From: Gilvimarinus xylanilyticus
GTDB taxonomy: Bacteria > Pseudomonadota > Gammaproteobacteria > Pseudomonadales > Cellvibrionaceae
Direction: 5' to 3'
Length of the DNA stretch: 64,000 nucleotides
Assembly (NCBI RefSeq): GCF_024195295.1
Contig: NZ_JAMFTH010000003.1
Coordinates: 255,501-319,500, forward strand
The notes under the pieces were generated by a model that was given only the letters and a program-made list of their open reading frames with translations, was not told where the DNA came from and ran no database searches. The translations under genes were made by a program, and so were the position numbers. Positions 8,759 through 17,117 of this stretch are shown here, in pieces (positions within the stretch are counted from its first letter, which is position 1; each line of letters starts with the position of its first letter).

Positions 8759-9941
8759 AGTGAACCCCCGTTAACCCCATCATCTGACGACTAAAACCGG
8801 TTTTTAAGGGTGCCAGCAGCTCCATCGCCAACAGGCCGCTGTGGCGCAGGGTGACAGCCGCCGGGTTAGCACTGGTGAACAACTTAACCATACTGTGGCT
8901 GAGATAAGCGGTTAATTGCTGATCGCTCAGACGCGCGCGCTCATAGGCTTGCAAGCAAGCCAAAATGCCCGGATCTTTTGCCGACGCCAAACACTCGGCC
9001 AACACCACACAGTCGCGCAGGGCCAGATTAAACCCCTGGCCCGCTACCGGGTGCAACGAGTGGGCGGCATTGCCCATCACCGCCAGGCGCGAGCGCACCT
9101 GCTCGGCCGCCTCGCGCAGCGCCAAGGGGTAGTCCGCACGAGGGCTCACCGCCTCAAAGCGTCCCAGGCGATAGCCGAAACGTCGCTGCAGCTCGGCCAA
9201 AAAAGCGCTGTCGTCACTGGGCTCAGGCGTATTCTCGGGCCGGGTCCATACCAGCGCCAGCTCGCGCGGGTCTGCCAGTGGCAACAGCGCCAAAGGCCCC
9301 TGATCGGTAAAACGCTCATAGGCGCTATTGTGGTGGTTTTTGCTCACCCGCACATTGGCCACCACGGCGCGCTGGCCATACTGGCGCTCACGCACTGCAA
9401 TCCCCAGGCGATCGCGCAGAGCCGAATGGGCCCCATCGGCCACAACCACCAGTTTTGCGGTTACCGACTCGCCAGAGTCGAGTGTCAGACGTGCGGCTTC
9501 GGCGCCAAACTCCACCTTCTCAACCGCCGCGGTGAGCGATTCAATCGCGCTTTGCTCGCTCAGCCTCTCGGCCAATGCCGCACCGATAGAACGATTGGGG
9601 ACCACATACCCCAGCGCCTCGACGCCATGCTCGGTGCGGTCGATCCGCTGGCCCGGCAAATACCCTTTATCGGAAATATGCACTTGATGAATCGGCGCGG
9701 CGCTGGCGCTAAGGGGGTCCCACGCGCCCAGCGAGACAAAGCACTGGGCGCTACCCGCCGATACCGCCGTGGCCCGGCTGTCAAAGCTGGGACGTGCCGG
9801 AGCCGCGCTCGCCACCGGGGGCTCCGGGTCGATCAAGGCAATACGCCAAGCGGGGTTGGCGCGCCGACACAGCAACGCCAAGGCCGTCCCCACCATACCG
9901 CCACCCACTATCGCAAGATCGTAATCGTGCAAGTCAGTCAC
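8751..9941 (-). CDS. ubiH: UbiH-type FAD-dependent 2-polyprenyl-6-methoxyphenol hydroxylase
   Basis: A 396-residue paralogue of the following gene with the dinucleotide-binding motif LAIVGGGMVGTALALL, the VVADGAHSALRDRL segment and the FAD-binding LAVMGNAAHSLHPVAGQGFNLAL. UbiH hydroxylates C1 of the ubiquinone ring. Its start overlaps pepP by 8 bp and its stop overlaps ubiI by 8 bp, so the three are translationally linked. The choice of UbiH over UbiI is based on operon order. Confidence 0.92.
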   Translation of the reverse strand: MTDLHDYDLAIVGGGMVGTALALLCRRANPAWRIALIDPEPPVASAAPARPSFDSRATAVSAGSAQCFVSLGAWDPLSASAAPIHQVHISDKGYLPGQRIDRTEHGVEALGYVVPNRSIGAALAERLSEQSAIESLTAAVEKVEFGAEAARLTLDSGESVTAKLVVVADGAHSALRDRLGIAVRERQYGQRAVVANVRVSKNHHNSAYERFTDQGPLALLPLADPRELALVWTRPENTPEPSDDSAFLAELQRRFGYRLGRFEAVSPRADYPLALREAAEQVRSRLAVMGNAAHSLHPVAGQGFNLALRDCVVLAECLASAKDPGILACLQAYERARLSDQQLTAYLSHSMVKLFTSANPAAVTLRHSGLLAMELLAPLKTGFSRQMMGLTGVHYA

Positions 9942-11268
9942 TCCGCTCTGCGGCCGCCCGCGCCATTAACGCTTCAATATCGGCCGTGGTTTTGGGCACC
10001 GCGTCGGTCAATACCTGGTAGCCCTCTTTGGTAATGGCCACATCGTCTTCAATACGAATACCAATACCGCGCCATTTTTTGGCCACGGTTTCATCGTCCG
10101 GGGCTACATAAATGCCGGGTTCAACGGTCATCACCATGCCCGGCTCCATCACCCGCCACTCACCACCAACCTTGTAGTCGCCCACATCGTGAACGTCCAT
10201 GCCCAGCCAATGACCGATGCGATGCATATAAAAACGGCGGTAAGCGCCCTCTTCAATCAGGGTATCCAGCTCGCCCTCGAGCAGGCCCAACTCAAGTAAT
10301 CCGGCGGTTATTACGCGCACCGAGGCCTCGTGGGGTTCGTTCCAGTGAGCACCGGGAACTAAGGTGGCGAAGGCCGCCTCTTGGGCCTGCAACACAATAT
10401 CGTAGAGCGCCTTTTGCGCTTCGCTAAAGCGGCCATTTACGGGAAAGGTGCGGGTGATATCGGCGGCGTAGTATTGGTATTCGCAACCGGCATCAATCAG
10501 CACCAGATCACCGTCTTTTAGGGGCGCACTGTTTTCCACATAGTGCAGAATGCAGCCATTTTTGCCTCCACCCACAATCGTGCTGTAAGCGGGGTGACGG
10601 GCACCGGCCATGGCAAATTCGTGCAGAATTTCCGCCTCCAGCTGATACTCCATTACCCCTGGGCGGCAGTACGCCATGGCACGCGAGTGGGCACGGGCCG
10701 AAATTTCACCGGCCTCTTTCATCAACCGCAACTCGGCGGCACTTTTATACAGACGGTTGTCGTGCAAAAAGTGGGATAAGTCCATAAATTCGCCTGGCGG
10801 CGTCGCGCCCGAACGCACCTTGGCGCGGATGGCGTTCACCCACTCCATCACCTGGCGATCAAAGCCGGCGTCTTTGCCCATGGCGTAGTACACGCGCTCG
10901 CGGCCTTCGAGTAGGCCGGGCAGAATATCGTCAATGTCATCCACGGGGAAGGCATCGTCGGCGCCGAAGTCCCGGCAGGCACCATCGGGACCGGCGCGGT
11001 AGCCGTCCCAAATTTCACGCTCGGGGTCTCGATCGCGACAAAACAGGACAAACTCGCCGTGCTCGCGTTCGGGTATTAACACCAACACCGCCTCGGGCTC
11101 GGTGAAGCCACTCAGGTAATAAAAATCGCTGTCCTGGCGATACAAATACTCGGTATCGCGCGAACGGGTGCGCTCGGGCGCCGCGGGGACAATGGCAATG
11201 CTGTTGGGTTCCATCACCGCCATCAAGGCTTTGCGCCGGCGGGCAAATTCGGCTTTGCTAATACTCAT
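9934..11268 (-). CDS. pepP: Xaa-Pro aminopeptidase PepP
   Basis: The 444-residue protein has an N-terminal creatinase-like domain (about 1-175) and a C-terminal pita-bread metallopeptidase domain. The dimanganese ligands are visible: the Asp of VLIDAGCEYQYYAADITR (two Asp), the His of MHRIGHWLGMDVHDVG, and Glu residues in TVEPGIYV and GIGIRIEDDV. It releases N-terminal residues before proline. It lies 5 bp after ygfB and overlaps ubiH, as in E. coli. Confidence 0.97.
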   Translation of the reverse strand: MSISKAEFARRRKALMAVMEPNSIAIVPAAPERTRSRDTEYLYRQDSDFYYLSGFTEPEAVLVLIPEREHGEFVLFCRDRDPEREIWDGYRAGPDGACRDFGADDAFPVDDIDDILPGLLEGRERVYYAMGKDAGFDRQVMEWVNAIRAKVRSGATPPGEFMDLSHFLHDNRLYKSAAELRLMKEAGEISARAHSRAMAYCRPGVMEYQLEAEILHEFAMAGARHPAYSTIVGGGKNGCILHYVENSAPLKDGDLVLIDAGCEYQYYAADITRTFPVNGRFSEAQKALYDIVLQAQEAAFATLVPGAHWNEPHEASVRVITAGLLELGLLEGELDTLIEEGAYRRFYMHRIGHWLGMDVHDVGDYKVGGEWRVMEPGMVMTVEPGIYVAPDDETVAKKWRGIGIRIEDDVAITKEGYQVLTDAVPKTTADIEALMARAAAERSD

Positions 11269-11273
11269 AAGAT

Positions 11274-11861
11274 TCAGTGTAAGGTTCCGGGGGTTGTTTC
11301 ACTCTCGGCGCTGGGGCTATCAGTACCGTGAAACGCCTGGTAAATGGTGAGTGCCGACATGCGCACATACTCAGCCACTTCAATAAAGTCACTCTCGGCG
11401 CTGGCGGCGTCATTATCGTCCGCCTCAACCTGTACGATCGCCGCGAAATCTTCCAGGGTATCGGCCATTTCATCGGGCAAATCGCCCTGCTCCACCGCCC
11501 CCGAGGCGCCAAAACCACTTAAGAAGCCGTGGCACCACTGGGATAACGTTGCCACCCGCTCAGCCATACCCGCCTCATCGTCGGGCAACAAAAGCACAAA
11601 GCTAAACCCCTCACCGGCCAGCTGTCCCTGGGTTTGTTTTAGAAAATCCAGCAGCGCATTAGTGGTGGCCTGATCCGGCTCGTCGGTCAGCGCCATAAAA
11701 TCGCTTACCAAACGCAGCCAATCGGCCTCGTTTAACGGCGTACCGCACAGACGGCCGCACAGCATTCCCTGCAGCTCGGCGGGACTGTTCACCGCATCGA
11801 GTGGGGCGAAGCGTTCGTCCCACTCATCGAAACCATTAACCACCTTTTCAATATCAGACAT
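11274..11861 (-). CDS. ygfB: YgfB/UPF0149 family protein
   Basis: From the ATG at 11861 the product is 195 residues, the usual family length; the 37 extra upstream residues in the open frame are basic and unrelated. The conserved UPF0149 elements are SPAELQGMLCGRLCG near residue 25 and the QWCHGFLSGFGASG stretch in the middle, with a DFAAIVQVE acidic tail region. In Pseudomonas YgfB is a regulator acting with AlpA on ampDh3 expression; the general role is poorly known. First gene of the ygfB-pepP-ubiH-ubiI operon. Confidence 0.9.
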   Translation of the reverse strand: MSDIEKVVNGFDEWDERFAPLDAVNSPAELQGMLCGRLCGTPLNEADWLRLVSDFMALTDEPDQATTNALLDFLKQTQGQLAGEGFSFVLLLPDDEAGMAERVATLSQWCHGFLSGFGASGAVEQGDLPDEMADTLEDFAAIVQVEADDNDAASAESDFIEVAEYVRMSALTIYQAFHGTDSPSAESETTPGTLH

Positions 11862-12250
11862 GCAAAAAAATCTCCCGACGGGGGTATGAGCAAAGAGCCA
11901 CTCAAGCCATACAACACCAGGGTCGCGGCGCGATCGGCTTGTGCGTCCTTTTCTCAGGTAAAAATAACTCAAGCTCGGGCTTTACCGCCTTCGCAGGCTG
12001 CGGTAAAACATTCGCTTCGGTGAACTGATCGATATAAACCGAGTCTCTGTGAAGGCTATGCTAGCACAGGCGGCGAACGACTCGGACGGCGCCCTGTAAA
12101 GCGATGCAAAATATCTTTGATATTCGCGCCATACGCACATAAACTAGAATACACTTTAAGGTTGTAAGGTCCGCCGCAGCTTGCGTCCACACCGCGCTTC
12201 TAAACTTGCCGGGCTTAAGTAGCCGCACAATTCCCACTGGTCATCTGCTC
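11862..12250. promoter_or_regulatory. Divergent intergenic region between ygfB and the zapA operon
   Basis: These 389 bp contain no convincing gene. A nested hairpin (TTTACC / GGTAAA arms at 11981-12007 with an inner GCCT / AGGC stem) sits about 120 bp upstream of ygfB. A TAGAAT -10-like box near 12146 may serve the rightward genes. Promoter calls here are weak. Confidence 0.35.
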
Positions 12251-12457
12251 ATGTCTGACGAACAGCTACACACCCTGGAAATTAAACTGGACGAGCTGCT
12301 GCGCCAATGCAGCCGACTACAACAGGAAAATATCGAACTCAAACAGCGCGAATCCGACTGGCGCCACGAACGCGTGCGCTTAGTCGAGAAAAACGAACTG
12401 GCCCGCTCGCGGGTTGAAGCCATGATTTCCCGTCTTAAAAGCCTGGAATCCGACTAG
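12251..12457 (+). CDS. TIGR02449-type short coiled-coil protein upstream of ZapA
   Basis: Starting at ATG 12251 gives 68 residues that are almost wholly a heptad coiled coil: LHTLEIKLDELLRQC, then ENIELKQRE and VRLVEKNELARSRVEAMI, ending in the conserved SRLKSLE. This matches the small proteins annotated TIGR02449 that precede zapA in many gammaproteobacteria. A role in cell division, similar to ZapB, is suggested by shape and by its position 12 bp before zapA, but is inference. The in-frame 15 upstream residues are not supported by family length. Confidence 0.8.
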   Translation: MSDEQLHTLEIKLDELLRQCSRLQQENIELKQRESDWRHERVRLVEKNELARSRVEAMISRLKSLESD

Positions 12458-12469
12458 CACGAGGCCCCT

Positions 12470-12778
12470 GTGAGTAACGAAACCATACACGTAAGAATTC
12501 TGGATAAAGACTATCAGGTCGCCTGCCCCGCCGACGAGCGCAGCGCCCTAATTGAATCGGCACAGATTCTCGACCAGCGCATGCGCCAGATAAAATCCTC
12601 TGGTGGGGTGATCGGCCTGGAGCGCATTGCGGTAATGGCGGCGCTCAATCTGAGCCACGAACTGCTGCTGGCGCAAACCTCGGGCGCGGCCCAAACCATT
12701 GATTCCAGCGTCATCAATCGTATGCAAGAGAAAATAGAATCACAACTGGATGAACTAGGGCCTGTTCACACGAATTAG
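12470..12778 (+). CDS. zapA: Cell division protein ZapA
   Basis: A 102-residue protein with GTG start at 12470 and GAGG eight bases upstream. It has the ZapA globular N-terminus (ETIHVRILDKDYQVACP), the RMRQIKSSGGVIGLERIAVMAALNLSHELL core and a C-terminal coiled coil. ZapA binds FtsZ and crosslinks protofilaments at the Z ring. Gene order zapA - 6S RNA - fau is conserved across gammaproteobacteria and is retained here, with an unusually long 280-bp gap before the 6S gene. Confidence 0.95.
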   Translation: MSNETIHVRILDKDYQVACPADERSALIESAQILDQRMRQIKSSGGVIGLERIAVMAALNLSHELLLAQTSGAAQTIDSSVINRMQEKIESQLDELGPVHTN

Positions 12779-13024
12779 ACGCGCTTGGGGAGCCCCCGCC
12801 CTGCAGACAAATGGTGTTGTTAGCGAGTGGGCGCGTTTTAGTGATTCCCAATAAGCGCAAGCTGGCGCATCGAGGGCTTTGGGTCTCGGCAACATCGCTG
12901 AGGCCAAACTGGCTCCAGCCCCCGGCGATTGCTCCTGCATTACTTTAACCTTTCAGGCACATGCACGGAGTCGGGTTGTGGATAATGAGTGTTAATAGGC
13001 TCTAACTTTAGTACTGCTAGTTCT

Positions 13025-13053
13025 TTGGGGCGAACGGCATTCTTTGTTATAAT
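13025..13053 (+). promoter_or_regulatory. Sigma-70 promoter of 6S RNA
   Basis: A perfect TATAAT at 13048-13053 lies 17 bp after TTGGGG at 13025-13030 and about 7-9 bp before the start of the predicted 6S terminal helix, which fixes the likely start near 13060. Confidence 0.7.
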
Positions 13054-13060
13054 AAATCCA

Positions 13061-13236
13061 TACCCTGGGATGTACGCCAGTCGACGATGTCCTTGAGCCG
13101 ATAATGCTGTACCTGGTAGCTCCTTGCTGGTGTTTGTGAGCACGTCCGCACGTCCGGAAAGCCTAATAACATCGCTGGAGCCACCCCTTGAACTTTAGGG
13201 TTCAAGGCCCACTTGACAGCGGCATCTTGGGGTTTT
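13061..13236 (+). ncRNA. ssrS: 6S RNA
   Basis: Position between zapA and fau is the canonical ssrS locus. Conserved blocks are readable: TTGAGCCGATA near 13093, the CCTTGAACTTTAGGGTTCAAGG hairpin region near 13186-13207 (compare CCTTGAACCAAGGGTTCAAGG of E. coli), and GCGGCATCTTGGGG at the 3' end. The ends pair over 12 bp (13062-13073 with 13222-13233, four of them G-U). Length about 176 nt. 6S RNA mimics an open promoter and sequesters sigma-70 RNA polymerase in stationary phase. Exact ends are estimates. Confidence 0.88.
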
Positions 13237-13249
13237 TAATTTCCTTTCT

Positions 13250-13858
13250 ATGAATAATTCCCGTCAAAATTTACGCCGCCAACTGCGTCAGCGACGTCGT
13301 ACTCTGTCGGCCAATGACCAGCGTCGAGCGGGGCAACAGCTAACTCGACAATTGCGTAATCACCCCTGGCTCACACGCGCCGCAAAAGTGGCCTTGTACT
13401 GGCCAGCCGACGGCGAACTGGACCCCCGCCCCCTTGCTAAAGAGCTGTGGCGTGCGGGTATTAAGTGTTATTTGCCGGTGCTTCACCCCTGGCTTAAACG
13501 ACAACTCTGGTTTACGCCCTTCACTCCCCAAACCCACTTTCGTCGCAACCGCTTTGGTATTCCCGAACCCGTTGCTCACCAAAGTGCGCCCTTGTCGGCA
13601 CAGCATTTGGATCTCGTGTTAACCCCCCTGGTAGGCTTTGACCGCTCCGGCGGCAGATTGGGCATGGGCGGCGGCTTTTACGATACCACCTTCGCCTTTA
13701 AGCGCCGCACTCCCGGCCACCGCAAACCCAAGCTGATCGGCCTGGCGCACTCGTGTCAGGAAGTGGAGAAGCTGCCGCTGGAAGCCTGGGATATACCGTT
13801 GGATGCAGTGGTGACGGAAAGGGAAGTGATTGTCGGACGCCTGAAGTCTGATGTCTGA
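13250..13858 (+). CDS. fau: 5-formyltetrahydrofolate cyclo-ligase
   Basis: The 202-residue protein shows the family core: RRQLRQRRRTLSANDQ at the N-terminus, LYWPADGEL, and the ATP/Mg-binding loop GFDRSGGRLGMGGGFYDTTF near residue 130. It converts 5-formyl-THF to 5,10-methenyl-THF with ATP. It starts about 14 bp after the 6S RNA and is probably produced from the same transcript, as in other gammaproteobacteria. The last residues (VGRLKSDV) and the stop codon are encoded by the start of a heptanucleotide repeat array, so the C-terminus has been shaped by the repeat. Confidence 0.95.
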   Translation: MNNSRQNLRRQLRQRRRTLSANDQRRAGQQLTRQLRNHPWLTRAAKVALYWPADGELDPRPLAKELWRAGIKCYLPVLHPWLKRQLWFTPFTPQTHFRRNRFGIPEPVAHQSAPLSAQHLDLVLTPLVGFDRSGGRLGMGGGFYDTTFAFKRRTPGHRKPKLIGLAHSCQEVEKLPLEAWDIPLDAVVTEREVIVGRLKSDV

Positions 13859-13971
13859 CGCGGAACGCGGAACGCGGAACGCGGAAAAATTATTTCGCTC
13901 CCGTCCCGCTGTCAAACCCCAAACCTGGATCTTGGTGTTTTGCATCCGACGTCAGACCTCCGACATCGGAC
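13832..13971. repeat. Inverted heptanucleotide repeat array between fau and ilvA
   Basis: On plus, eight consecutive 7-mers run from 13832 to 13887: GTCGGAC, GCCTGAA, GTCTGAT, GTCTGAC, then GCGGAAC three times and GCGGAAA. The first four overlap the end of fau, including its TGA. On minus, five 7-mers occupy 13971 down to 13937: GTCCGAT, GTCGGAG, GTCTGAC, GTCGGAT, GCAAAAC, starting 11 bp past the ilvA stop. The two arrays face each other across a 49-bp centre. Related arrays occur at four other gene ends in the window. Confidence 0.85.
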
Positions 13972-13981
13972 ACTTTTTCAC

Positions 13982-15496
13982 CTACCCCAAAAAATACTGA
14001 TAGGCTTCATTATCCGTCTCTTCCCAAAACGGATAATTGATATCGGCCAAAAACTTGCGCACCTGGGCGCGCTCTTTTTTCGGCACTTGCATACCCACCA
14101 GTACGCGACCTGAAGCAGAACCGTGGTTTCGATAGTGAAACAGCGAGATATTCCAGCGGCCGGCGACGCAATTAAGGAACTGTAACAGAGCCCCTGGCCG
14201 CTCGGGAAATTCAAAGCGAAAGACCATTTCGTCTTCTACTTCGGCGGCGTGGCCGCCCACCATGTAGCGGATATGCAATTTGGCCAGTTCGTTATCGGTC
14301 ATATCCACCAAGTCATAACCTTTACCGCGTAATTCGGCCACCAATTCATCGCGATCGGCCGGATCGGCACTGACCTGAATACCGACAAAAATACGCGCCT
14401 TATCGGAATCGGCGTAGCGGTAGTTAAATTCGGTGATACTGCGCTTACCCAGAGTCTGGCAAAATTCTTTGTAGGCACCGGGACGCTCGGGGATGGTCAC
14501 CGCCAGCACGGCCTCACGTTTTTCACCAATTTCGGTGCGCTCGGAAATATAACGCAGCCGATCAAAATTAATATTGGCGCCACAGTCAATGGCCACCAAG
14601 GTCTGACCGCTAATGCCATGCTCGGCTACATATTTTTTCAAGCCGGCCACACTTACCGCACCGGCCGGTTCGGCAATGGAGCGGGTGTCTTCAAAAATAT
14701 CTTTAATGCCCGCACAAATTTCGTCGGTGCTTACCGTAAGCACGCCGTCGATATTGTCTTTTAAAACTTTGTAGGTTTCTTTGCCGATTTGCGCTACCGC
14801 CACACCGTCGGCAAAAATACCTACTTGCGGCAACTTCACCCGGCGCTTTTTCTCCATGGCCGCTTTCAAACAGGCCGACTCTTCCGACTCCACGGCATAG
14901 ACTTTCACGTCGGGGCGTACATATTTAACGTAGGCCGCCACCCCGGCGCAGAGTCCGCCACCGCCCACGGCGACAAAAATAGCGTCGATGTGTTTGGGGT
15001 ACTGACGCAAGATTTCCATGGCCACCGTGCCCTGCCCGGCGATCACATCCGGGTCATCAAAGGGGTGTACATAGGTGTAACCCTTTTCTTCAATCAGTTT
15101 TTGCGTGTGCGCGGCCGCTTCGTCAAAGTTATCGCCGTGCAAGACCACCTTGGCGCCGCGAGCGCGCACCGCATCCACCTTAATCGCGGGCGTGGTGCGA
15201 GGCATCACAATGATCGCTTTGACCCCCAAATGCTGGGCGCTAAGCGCAAGGCCCTGAGCATGGTTGCCCGCAGACGCGGCAATAACGCCCTTGGCTCGCT
15301 CGGCTTCGCTCAGTTGTAACAGCTTGTTATAGGCGCCGCGAATTTTAAAGCTAAACACCGGCTGCAGATCTTCGCGCTTGAGCAACACCTGGTTATCGGT
15401 GCGCTGAGAAAGCAAACGCGCATTTTCCAGCGGGGTTTCTACCGCCAGATCGTAGATACGCGCATTGAGAATTCGCTTGATATAGGAGTCAGTCAT
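13982..15496 (-). CDS. ilvA: Biosynthetic threonine ammonia-lyase (threonine dehydratase)
   Basis: ATG at 15496 gives 504 residues; the open frame continues two codons to a TTG that is less likely. PLP-binding Lys is in SFKIRGAYNK near residue 50, the PLP phosphate loop is VGGGGLCAGVAAY near 185, and two C-terminal ACT-like regulatory domains (ITIPERPGAYKEF and FEFPERPGALLQFL) show the isoleucine-regulated biosynthetic form. It makes 2-oxobutanoate for isoleucine. It converges with fau and diverges from rpiA, as ilvA/rpiA do in E. coli relatives and Pseudomonas. Confidence 0.97.
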   Translation of the reverse strand: MTDSYIKRILNARIYDLAVETPLENARLLSQRTDNQVLLKREDLQPVFSFKIRGAYNKLLQLSEAERAKGVIAASAGNHAQGLALSAQHLGVKAIIVMPRTTPAIKVDAVRARGAKVVLHGDNFDEAAAHTQKLIEEKGYTYVHPFDDPDVIAGQGTVAMEILRQYPKHIDAIFVAVGGGGLCAGVAAYVKYVRPDVKVYAVESEESACLKAAMEKKRRVKLPQVGIFADGVAVAQIGKETYKVLKDNIDGVLTVSTDEICAGIKDIFEDTRSIAEPAGAVSVAGLKKYVAEHGISGQTLVAIDCGANINFDRLRYISERTEIGEKREAVLAVTIPERPGAYKEFCQTLGKRSITEFNYRYADSDKARIFVGIQVSADPADRDELVAELRGKGYDLVDMTDNELAKLHIRYMVGGHAAEVEDEMVFRFEFPERPGALLQFLNCVAGRWNISLFHYRNHGSASGRVLVGMQVPKKERAQVRKFLADINYPFWEETDNEAYQYFLG

Positions 15497-15627
15497 AAAC
15501 AAATCGAGGCCGGTGAATAAGTCGTCGCATGATAAACCTCAGGCTATCGCCGCACAACCGATACAGACACCTGCGAAATTGGCGGGCAGGCCGTATAATG
15601 GCGACACACTTTTTCCACGAGGTTGCC

Positions 15628-16302
15628 ATGAATCAGGATCAACTCAAACAAGCGGTGGCCCGCGCTGCCATTGACTACATTGCCCCCAAGTTAGAGAAAG
15701 ACAGTATTCTCGGGATTGGCACCGGCTCAACGGCGAACTTTTTTATCGATATGCTGGGCGAACTCAAAGACGATTTCGCCGCAGCGGTGGCCAGCTCCGA
15801 CGCCTCGGCCGAGCGATTAAAAGGCTTGGGTATTGAGGTGTTGGATCTAAACGAGGTCAGCGAACTGGTGGCTTATGTCGACGGCGCCGACGAATCCAAC
15901 GCCCAGCTGGCACTGATCAAAGGCGGTGGCGCCGCCTTAACCCGCGAGAAAATCGTACGCGCGGTAGCCCGCGAGTTTGTCTGCATTGCCGATGAAAGCA
16001 AGTGGGTAAAAGTGCTGGGCGAGTTTCCCTTACCGGTCGAGGTGATCCCCATGGCCCGCTCTTACGTCGCACGCGAACTGGTTAAGCTGGGCGGCGACCC
16101 GGTCTATCGCGAGGGCGTAATGACAGACAATGGCAATGTGATTCTGGACGTCCACAACCTGTCGATTACCGACCCTAAAGATTTAGAGTTGCGCATCAAT
16201 CAGATTACCGGGGTGGTGGCCAATGGCCTGTTTGCCCATAAGGGAGCGGATGTACTGTTGCTGGGACGCAGTGATGGGGTGGAGACGATAAAGCCGAAAT
16301 AA
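15628..16302 (+). CDS. rpiA: Ribose-5-phosphate isomerase A
   Basis: ATG 15628, preceded by CGAGG, gives 224 residues; the upstream extension is not family-like. The N-terminal phosphate loop [14 protein letters not shown], the active-site segments YVDGADESN and [15 protein letters not shown] (catalytic Asp and Glu), and the C-terminal [15 protein letters not shown] are all present. It interconverts ribose- and ribulose-5-phosphate in the pentose phosphate pathway. Divergent from ilvA. A heptad array begins three bases after the stop, followed by a bidirectional terminator. Confidence 0.98.
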   Translation: MNQDQLKQAVARAAIDYIAPKLEKDSILGIGTGSTANFFIDMLGELKDDFAAAVASSDASAERLKGLGIEVLDLNEVSELVAYVDGADESNAQLALIKGGGAALTREKIVRAVAREFVCIADESKWVKVLGEFPLPVEVIPMARSYVARELVKLGGDPVYREGVMTDNGNVILDVHNLSITDPKDLELRINQITGVVANGLFAHKGADVLLLGRSDGVETIKPK

Positions 16303-16305
16303 GTC

Positions 16306-16371
16306 GTCGGATGTCTGAGGTCCGACGCAAAGAAGCGTCAGACATCAAACCTCCGGCGTCAGACGTTAAAC
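16306..16371. repeat. Inverted heptanucleotide repeat array downstream of rpiA
   Basis: Plus-strand 7-mers GTCGGAT, GTCTGAG, GTCCGAC and GCAAAGA run 16306-16333; opposite-strand 7-mers GTTTAAC, GTCTGAC, GCCGGAG, GTTTGAT, GTCTGAC run from 16371 down to 16337. The arms meet with GACGC / GCGTC pairing around a short AAAGAA loop, so a transcript could fold into a long imperfect hairpin just before the terminator. Confidence 0.82.
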
Positions 16372-16372
16372 A

Positions 16373-16408
16373 CAAAAAAGCCCGACCATTGCTGGCCGGG
16401 CTTTTTTG
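16373..16408. terminator. Bidirectional intrinsic terminator between rpiA and rpmG
   Basis: GCCCGACCA / TGGCCGGGC-type stem (CCCG..CGGG) flanked by AAAAAA on the left and TTTTTT on the right, serving rpiA on plus and rpmG on minus. Confidence 0.85.
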
Positions 16409-16426
16409 TAGCGGGTCAAAATCAGC

Positions 16427-16582
16427 TTACTTGATTTTGCCTTCTTTGTAGATCACATGCTTGCGAGCAACGGGATCAAACTTTTTGATTTCCATTTTCT
16501 CGGGCATGTTGCGCTTGTTCTTGTCGGTCGTGTAGAAATGACCTGTGCCGGCACTAGAGTTCAGACGAATCTTCTCGCGCAT
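16427..16582 (-). CDS. rpmG: 50S ribosomal protein L33
   Basis: A 51-residue gene with ATG at 16582 and GAGGAGAA upstream. The protein reads [19 protein letters not shown]..., with KNKRN and the C-terminal [18 protein letters not shown] expected of bacterial L33. It lacks the zinc-binding CxxC pairs, so it is the Cys-minus form. It follows rpmB by 16 bp, the standard rpmBG operon of gammaproteobacteria. Confidence 0.97.
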   Translation of the reverse strand: MREKIRLNSSAGTGHFYTTDKNKRNMPEKMEIKKFDPVARKHVIYKEGKIK

Positions 16583-16598
16583 GACTATTTCTCCTCAA

Positions 16599-16835
16599 TT
16601 AAACCTTTTCACCACGCGCGCGCAGATCAGCCAGAACAGCTTCAATGCCACGCTTATCGATTACGCGCATACCCTTTGCAGAGACGCGCAGCTTAACAAA
16701 ACGTTTTTCAGCCTCAACCCAAAAGCGATGGGTGTGCAGATTAGGCAAAAAACGACGCTTGGTGTGGTTTTTTGCGTGAGATACATTGTTTCCAGTTACG
16801 GGACGCTTGCCGGTAACCTGACATACCTTAGACAT
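16599..16835 (-). CDS. rpmB: 50S ribosomal protein L28
   Basis: The 78-residue protein begins [21 protein letters not shown], the near-invariant L28 start, and continues with [17 protein letters not shown]. Only the first motif Cys is present, so there is no full zinc site. It belongs to the large ribosomal subunit. It is the first gene of rpmBG; the 281 bp upstream to radC carry the promoter, which I could not pin down. Confidence 0.98.
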   Translation of the reverse strand: MSKVCQVTGKRPVTGNNVSHAKNHTKRRFLPNLHTHRFWVEAEKRFVKLRVSAKGMRVIDKRGIEAVLADLRARGEKV

Positions 16836-17117
16836 GGTGTTGCCTCTTATACCAAATTAATCGCGCTGCGCCACTTCCACGAACGCCCCGTTCAGAGCGG
16901 CCCAGAGCAAGATTCATTATGCAGCCTGTGTGTATCAATGCGGCCTGAAACACGGGGTCCGATACACTGGACTCGCCCTCAGGAGGCTGGTTTTCAGCCA
17001 CCGCTCGGTTACCCGGCCGCGAAGAGCCGCGTTTTATACCAAAAGAGCCTGCCAATAGCAACTTTTCGTTGCTTTTTTAGCCAGAAAGTGTCGATTTTTT
17101 GCTCTGAACAGCATTAG

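Noticed and set aside
8916-10034. 372-codon plus-strand open frame over ubiH
   Set aside because: Shadow of ubiH; composition is Arg/Gln/His-rich and no family motif is seen.
12755-12940. 61-codon minus-strand frame in the zapA-6S spacer
   Set aside because: It overlaps the zapA end on the other strand, lacks a ribosome site and I see no motif, though such frames are often annotated; kept only as a spacer remark.
12940-13143. 67-codon minus-strand frame overlapping 6S RNA
   Set aside because: Most of it is antisense to the 6S RNA promoter and gene; RNA structure explains the sequence better.
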